DNA of 64,000 nt, taken from the NCBI RefSeq assembly GCF_902686445.1, contig NC_062220.1, positions 98,952,143-99,016,142 of the forward strand, in the 5' to 3' direction. Below are positions 59,225 through 64,000 of the stretch, in pieces. Position numbers and translations under genes: made by a program. Under the pieces are notes generated by a model. It did not search any database, was not told where the DNA came from, and was given only the letters and a program-made list of their open reading frames with translations. Numbering within the stretch: position 1 is the first letter of the stretch; each line of letters opens with the position of its first letter. This DNA comes from Sciurus carolinensis. Taxonomy: Eukaryota > Chordata > Mammalia > Rodentia > Sciuridae.

Positions 59225-59976
59225 GTTTTTGATATCCAGTCTAACTCTTTACGTGGTCTTAGATTCCCAAGATTTTCTCCTCTTTGTTCTAAGAAATTTA
59301 CAATCTTGCATTTAATTCTGGGATTTTTGTAGGATATGGGACTCAAGTTGAGATTGGGTTGCCTGTGGATGGTCAGTTGCTCCAGCACCATTTATTGAAA
59401 AGGCTATCTGTTTGATTTCATTTGCACCTTTGGCAAACATGAGTCAAGCATGTTTGTGAGGATCTGTTTTTGTGTTCTCTATTTATGTTCCATTATGTCT
59501 TATATATCTTTCTATCCCTTTATTGGGACCACACTGTCTTACTTCCTGTAGCCATATTGTATTTTTTAAAATGGAAAGAATGCTTCTTCCCACTTCATTG
59601 TTTTTCAAGAGTGTTTCAGTTATTCCAGATTCAAAACTTTCAGGAATTTTGACAGGAGTTGCATTAAATGTATGTATCAATTTGAAAAGAATCAACATCT
59701 TTAAATGATGATTCTGTTTAATTTATGCAACAGTATGTCTCTTTACTTATTGAGTCTTCAATGACATGTTACCTCCGCATTTTGTAATTTTCGATGTACT
59801 TAATCTATAAAATCTTTGTGACTTTTATATCTATTTCATTTTCTTTGGACCAATTAGAAATAGTATTGTGTATAATTCATTGTCTCTTTTCCTTTGTTAA
59901 TATACGTGATCACCTTTTGTGTGTTTATCTTAAATCTTGAGAACTTCCTTGTCGAACTCACTTATTATCTAGGAGT

Positions 59977-60024
<48 letters not shown>

Positions 60025-60410
60025 AATTAGAATTTTCTACATTGACATGCCATCAACAAATAGGGACCTTTTATTTGTTTTTCTTGCCTTATTGTACTAT
60101 TTGTAACTTACAGTACTTCACTGAATAAGAGTGTAGGATGGTAACTGTTGAGTTTTGTTAATGTTTTTAAGCTTTTCATCATATTGAGGAAGCACCCTCT
60201 ATTCCTACTTTTGCTGGGAATTTTTTTCAGTGTAGGTATTAAATTTTGTCTAATATTTTTTCCGCATCAATTGGTATGATCATAAAACTTCCTCTTTAGT
60301 CTGTCGATATATGGATTGCATTGACTGATTTTCAAATGTTAAGCCAGCTTGAATTATTGGAATAAATTCCAGTTGGCCATGGTATATATTTCCTTTTACA
60401 CCCTCATTTT
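59225..60410 (-). mobile_element. ancient L1 ORF2 fragment, heavily decayed
   Basis: The plus strand reads as antisense ORF2: 'aagattttctcctctttgttctaagaaatttac', 'cctgtggatggtcagttgctccagcaccatttattgaaaaggctat', 'cacctttggcaaacatgagtc', 'ttgggaccacactgtcttacttcctgtagcc', 'aggaattttgacaggagttgcattaaatgtatg', then beyond the TG repeat 'attttctacattgacatgccatcaacaaatagggac' (antisense of reverse-transcriptase-region ORF2), 'gaataagagtgtaggatgg' and 'ttaagccagcttgaattattggaataaattcca'. No frame stays open for more than about 84 codons. It belongs to a much older L1 lineage than the 48 kb copy. Confidence 0.85.
59980..60019. repeat. (TG)20 microsatellite within L1 relic
   Basis: Uninterrupted TG repeat of 40 bases inside the old ORF2 sequence. 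It yields a spurious Cys-Val repeat in the plus-strand frame 59894-60106. Confidence 0.96.
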
Positions 60411-60499
60411 CACATGATGAATCTTTCCAAGAAGAGCATGGTGGCTCCTAAACAAGTCATAAAATAACTTTAGAGAGCAGAGAAAATAGACCTGCTTGG

Positions 60500-60517
60500 T
60501 TTTTTTTTTTTTTTTTT
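60500..60517. repeat. T18 homopolymer
   Basis: Run of 18 T immediately before the MLT1-type LTR. Probably a slippage expansion. Confidence 0.9.
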
Positions 60518-60518
60518 C

Positions 60519-60893
60519 ATGGACTGAGTTGTGCTCTCTCAAAATTAATTTTTGATGTTACCTTCATTACGTAAAAATGTAATTGTATGTGCAGATAGAG
60601 TCCTTAAAAGATATAATTAAGTTAAAATGAGATCATTAGGGAGTCCCAAGTTCCATATTACTGGTGTCCTTATAAGAAGAGAAAATTAGGGTACAGATAG
60701 ATATAAGGGGAAGACCAAGGAAAGACTTAGGGAAAAGATGACTATCTATAGGTCAAGAAGGAGGTATCAGAAGACTTCAGTCTTGCTAATACCTTTTAAT
60801 TCTAGCCTTCAGAACAATGAGAAAATAAATTTCTATTGTTTGAGCAACCCAGTGTGTGGTATTTTGTTATTGCATTCCTAGAAAATTAACACA
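60519..60893 (+). mobile_element. MLT1-type (ERVL-MaLR) solo LTR
   Basis: LTR landmarks in order: 'ggactgagttgtgctctctcaaaatta', 'acgtaaaaatgtaattgtatgtgcagatagagtcctt', 'gatataattaagttaaaatgagatcattaggg', 'tactggtgtccttataagaagag', 'tctagccttcagaacaatgagaaaataaatttctattgtttgagc' and 'cccagtgtgtggtattttgttattgcattcctagaaaattaacac'. It carries its AATAAA signal. No internal sequence. Confidence 0.88.
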
Positions 60894-61289
60894 AATTTTA
60901 ATATTAGTTAGGAGGTGGGTTGGGGTAAATTTTTTGTGTACACACAGGGGCTGGGTACTGTGTGTTCTAACTTTCACTGGTACCAGAAAGGATAGCATCC
61001 CAGCATTCTTATCAGCTTGGCTAGATGTAGAGAAGAAGGGCAAGGAGTAGACATGAGGCTTAGATGTCACCAGTGATCAAAAATAAAAAGTAGAGTCAGA
61101 CTGTTACAGATTTCCATTCCTTTAAACTTGTTGGGGTTTGTTTTATGAACCAAAACATGTCACCCTTGTTGAATTTTATATAGGCACCACAGGGCTGTAT
61201 TCTGCTATTGTTGGTTGTTCTGTAAATGTAAATATAGGTACATTGGTTGATTGAGTTGTTCAGTTCTTCTATACCCTTGCTGATTTTCT
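60894..61289. other. unique sequence, no gene seen
   Basis: Frames of 64-67 codons on opposite strands (60856-61070) start in the LTR or mirror each other and lack domains. Confidence 0.4.
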
Positions 61290-61388
61290 GACTAGTATAT
61301 CTATATATGTATCTATAGCTATATCTATTTATGTAAATATAGATATGGATATAGATAGATAAATATATAGATACATATATATATATCA
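61290..61388. repeat. (ATAG/ATCT)n tetranucleotide-like repeat
   Basis: Degenerate alternating tatctat and atagata units form an AT-rich simple repeat. Because TATCTA and TAGATA blocks are complementary, the tract can fold on itself. It is the source of the Tyr/Ile-rich minus-strand frame at 61096-61389. Confidence 0.88.
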
Positions 61389-61419
61389 TTTACATTTAAG
61401 TAATTAGGAATATATTTTG

Positions 61420-61960
61420 ACTCAGAATTTCATTTTATTATGTTTTGCTTATTTTCTCTGTTTCTCTTTCCTTGCCTTACTATAAGTTTATTGAACATCA
61501 TTAGCATTACTTTGAATGTACCCATAGGGGTTTGGGGTTCTTTTGGCATATCTCTGTATAGATTTTTTTAGTGATTGTTCTAGGTATCATGCCATACAAG
61601 CATAACATCACAATCAGCTGTATTGACCTTTTAAAATCAAGTGAGGTATAGAGACCTTAGCTCCCTTTAAGTTATTTTTCCCTTATCTATTTTTAATTAA
61701 ATTGACTTATTTCCTCTTTATATATCAATTTGTGTTAATTTTCTAGGAATGCAATAACACCCTATCAGGCAGTTTTATGATTTTTATTCCAGTCATCAAA
61801 TACGATTTTAAAATGTATTCTAAGGATGGTCTATTGTATTCATCCTTATTTTTACCCACTTGCTATCAACAGATTATTTTATTTTTCTTCATCTGAGAAT
61901 GCAAAGCTTTGCCCTTTGTTCCTGAAGTATATTTTTTTGTCAGATACACAACTCAAAATT
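61420..61960. other. T-rich sequence, possibly very old LINE remnant
   Basis: T-rich prose such as 'aacatcattagcattactttgaatg...' and 'gattgttctaggtatcatgccatac...' resembles antisense L1M ORF2-type sequence, but no diagnostic motif survives. Confidence 0.25.
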
Positions 61961-62341
61961 GACAGTTCTTTTCTTTCAGTACTTTAAAATGTAATCAAAG
62001 TGACAACTGCTTTATTTAGATGGGTAATGAGAGATCTGGCCCCGCCCCCTTCATCCTGCTGACACCACTGGGCTGGGAAATGAGCTTATTCAGGGATGAG
62101 GTAGATCAACTTTTGACTTGTTCTCATTGGAACCACTTGGCCATGGTGGTGGTGGGTTCTCTCATTGATATTTGGCCAGAGGAAGGCAAGTATTGCCAAA
62201 AAAGAGTTTTGGTTCAGTTTGACTTTTTCCTTAGTCCTCTGGCTAAGAGGAACAGACTTTTTGTGGCATTTATCTTATACATGCATTTTGATGGTTCTGG
62301 ATTAGAGGTTTCTGTGGTCTCCTGAACAGGAATATGGGAGG
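61961..62341. other. unique sequence, no gene supported
   Basis: A 101-codon plus-strand frame at 62020-62325 starts with ATG (MGNERSGPAPFILL...) but shows no recognisable domain and sits beside an LTR-like repeat. Chance or repeat-derived. Confidence 0.35.
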
Positions 62342-62740
62342 TGTAATGGTTAATTTGAATTGTGAACCTAATTGGTTTAAGAGATGCCAAATATTAATAG
62401 GCTTCTGGGTGTGTCAATGCAGTATGTCTAGGAATGATTGACATGTGGGATAATGAATTGAAGTGTGTGTGGGGGGTGGCCTGACTTTGGGGTATATATT
62501 TTTGTATCTGGAAAGTGAGTCTCTCTTTCTGCTTTCTGATCATCATGTGAGCTGCTTCCCTCTGCCACACTCTTCTTCCACGATGTTCAGCCTCCCCTTG
62601 AGCCCTAAGGAATGGAAGCAGCCTTCTATGAACTAAGATCTCTGAAACCCTGAAACCTAAATAAACCTTTCCTTCCCTAAAATTGTTCTGGTCAGATTCT
62701 TTTAGTCACAGTGGTGAAAAAGCTGACTAAAATAGGAGGA
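62342..62740 (+). mobile_element. LTR-like interspersed repeat (MaLR-related 3' end)
   Basis: The left end 'taatggttaatttgaattgtgaacctaattgg', 'gatgccaaatattaataggcttctgggtgtgtcaatg' resembles a widespread mammalian repeat. The right end 'ggaatggaagcagccttctatgaactaagatctctgaaaccctgaaacctaaataaac...' and 'gtcacagtggtgaaaaagctgactaaaat' is shared in pattern with the MaLR LTR at 46470-46912. AATAAA lies in the cctaaataaacc segment. The exact family is unsure. Confidence 0.6.
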
Positions 62741-63159
62741 AACAATAAAAACCCAGAAAATCCCCCACAACGTTGTTTCTCAAATCCCAAGATCCCTTGG
62801 CAGTGCACCATTTACTCTCTGCCTCTCAAACTTTTCGTGTGCTTTTGTTGCCTTGTGCCTTGTGCTTTTGAGTTGCAAGAGGGAAGACCTGGGAAGAATG
62901 GAGTAATTTCATTTTGGCTCAAACCAAAAGTCAAGGTATTGATTTTTATATAATGATTTGTTCAGATTTCATCGTCTATTTTCTAACGGTAAAACAAACA
63001 GGCTCCCATTAGAAAGCTACTCTGTGCTGGATTCCAGAGTAGATCTTAAGTGAAGCACTGCTGGCCATCCTCAGGCAGAGTGTTGATTCTCACAGCATCC
63101 TCCCCTCAGTCCCCACAGTGTTCTTTACAATAAGAAGAATAAGAAGCAATAACAATTTA
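62741..63159. other. unique sequence, no gene seen
   Basis: The 80-codon frame at 62711-62953 begins inside the LTR-like repeat and has no domain. Confidence 0.4.
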
Positions 63160-63330
63160 CAGGAACTTCCTGTGTTCCAGGCCCTATGTTACGTACCTGT
63201 CATCCTTTAATTTTCACAACTAACCCACAAACCAATGCTCTTATCATCCTCATGCTCTACATGCAAACTGTGAAGCAGCAAGACATTAAATGATTTGCTC
63301 AGTTCCTCAAAGCTAGGAAGTAGCATGACT
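63160..63330 (-). mobile_element. MIR SINE
   Basis: Reverse-complement MIR: 'gtgttccaggccctatgttacgtacctgtcatcctttaattttcacaac', 'gctcttatcatcctcatgctctacatgcaaactgtgaagcagc', 'gacattaaatgatttgctcagttcctcaaagctaggaag'. Confidence 0.75.
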
Positions 63331-63379
63331 TTTCCAATTTAATAATAAAAAACTCTGACTTACTTATTCAAATTCAGAT

Positions 63380-63440
63380 AAGTACTACTCCCAAAGATTC
63401 TGATTTAGCAGGTGTTAAGGTTGGGCTCTGTAATATACTT
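63380..63440 (+). mobile_element. MER5A-like fragment
   Basis: 'cccaaagattctgatttagcaggtgttaaggttgggctctgtaatata' resembles the middle of MER5A (agagtttctgattcagtaggtctggggtggggcctgag). Only about 60 bases, so tentative. Confidence 0.5.
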
Positions 63441-64000
63441 TTTTTTTTTTTTAACTTGTCAAGCTGGAAAATTGAGGCAGAAAGCCCTTTATTCACATTT
63501 TGTCAAACACTTATGGCACGGAGGCATCTCCCTTCTCTTAGGTAAGCTGACTTTCAGGAATAAAGGATGGGAATAAAAAAAAGAAAGAAAGAAAAGAAAA
63601 GAAAAGAAGAGGATTTAGGAATATCCAACGAAATCCCAGAAATTTCTGTGTACCTCACTGTGGGACTGGCTGCCTATTCACTCTCACACCACTAAGCTGA
63701 GCAATGAGACTCACTGAAAAGTGGCCACCTGGATGTGTCCTGAATGTTTTGTTTCATAGGAAACAAAGTCATGGTTATCCTTAAACTACATGTCATTTAT
63801 GGAGGTGCTTTTATCTTTTAAATGTTCTTTTTATAGAATGCCATCTACCAAATCCTTCAATAGCATGCAAAAATGGTCATTTTCCTCAATAAATTGTTTT
63901 ATACATCTTCATATAATTTTAAGGCAGAAATACTTTCAGAGAAAATATAATCCAAAGAGGACTCTTAAATCTACAACTCATTATTGTTATAATACTTAGA
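63441..64000. other. unique sequence with (GAAA)n, no gene seen
   Basis: T14 run near 63439-63452 and a (GAAA)n tract at 63573-63608. The last frame (63790-63999) runs to the window edge, is 69 codons long and has no domain. Confidence 0.4.
63573..63608. repeat. (GAAA/GAAAA)n simple repeat
   Basis: A8 followed by GAAA and GAAAA units. Confidence 0.9.

Noticed and set aside
59894..60106. Cys-Val repeat protein
   Set aside because: A translation of the (TG)20 repeat within an old L1 relic.

Overview
The window looks like nuclear DNA from a rodent, most likely a member of the squirrel family (Sciuridae: ground squirrel, marmot or relative). The strongest clue is a set of composite SINEs in which a 7SL-derived B1 half is joined to a tRNA-derived ID half (8550-8790 and 16923-17135, plus two decayed copies). 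That B1-ID dimer is characteristic of squirrels, where it is known as MEN. Simple ID-type SINEs, L1 copies sharing one distinctive 3' UTR, rodent-style MaLR LTRs and the usual old mammalian background (MIR, L2, MER5A, L1M, MLT1) support the assignment. No search could be run, so all repeat names come from recognised sequence patterns, and the subfamily names are tentative.

I find no convincing protein-coding exon, no tRNA or rRNA gene, no CpG island and no CRISPR array. Nearly every open reading frame is under 100 codons, has no recognisable domain and is interrupted at the density expected of AT-rich neutral DNA. The one recognisable protein is the C-terminal part of a dead L1 ORF2 on the minus strand (48595-49924). 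The window is therefore best read as an intergenic or long-intron segment.

Layout. 1-8500: mostly unique AT-rich sequence with an ID fragment, a MaLR-like LTR (3725-4170) and an L2 end. 8550-13440: a B1-ID SINE, MIRs, an L1 3' scrap, an ID, a decayed B1-ID and a possible mRNA-like 3' end (near 11070). 16923-17135: the cleanest SINE, with intact 13-bp target-site duplications. 21380-25140: a LINE-rich block with an ancient L1 5' UTR, then older L1 3' ends split by an ID SINE and a younger L1. 27650-38570: scattered MER5A, MIR and L2, microsatellites and a T37 tract that may be the tail of a retrocopy. 40200-47720: a (GA)n tract, MIRs, a B1-ID relic and two oppositely oriented MaLR-type LTRs. 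48175-55400: the youngest part, with three copies of one squirrel L1 family, each bounded by target-site duplications, plus a fourth, more divergent L1 and an L2. 57200-64000: MIR, a 1.2-kb ancient L1 ORF2 relic, an MLT1-type LTR, a further LTR-like repeat and a final MIR and MER5A fragment.

The elements do not form a functional system. They record successive layers of retrotransposition: L2, MIR and MER5A first, then L1M and MLT1, then rodent MaLR, and finally squirrel L1, ID and B1-ID. The most interesting observations are the shared G-quadruplex-forming motif in the 3' UTR of the young L1 copies, the nested L1s near 23-25 kb, the converging L1 3' ends at 53.3-54.6 kb, and three possible retrocopy or exon candidates (about 10.7-11.07 kb, 31.3-31.56 kb and 52.2-52.73 kb).
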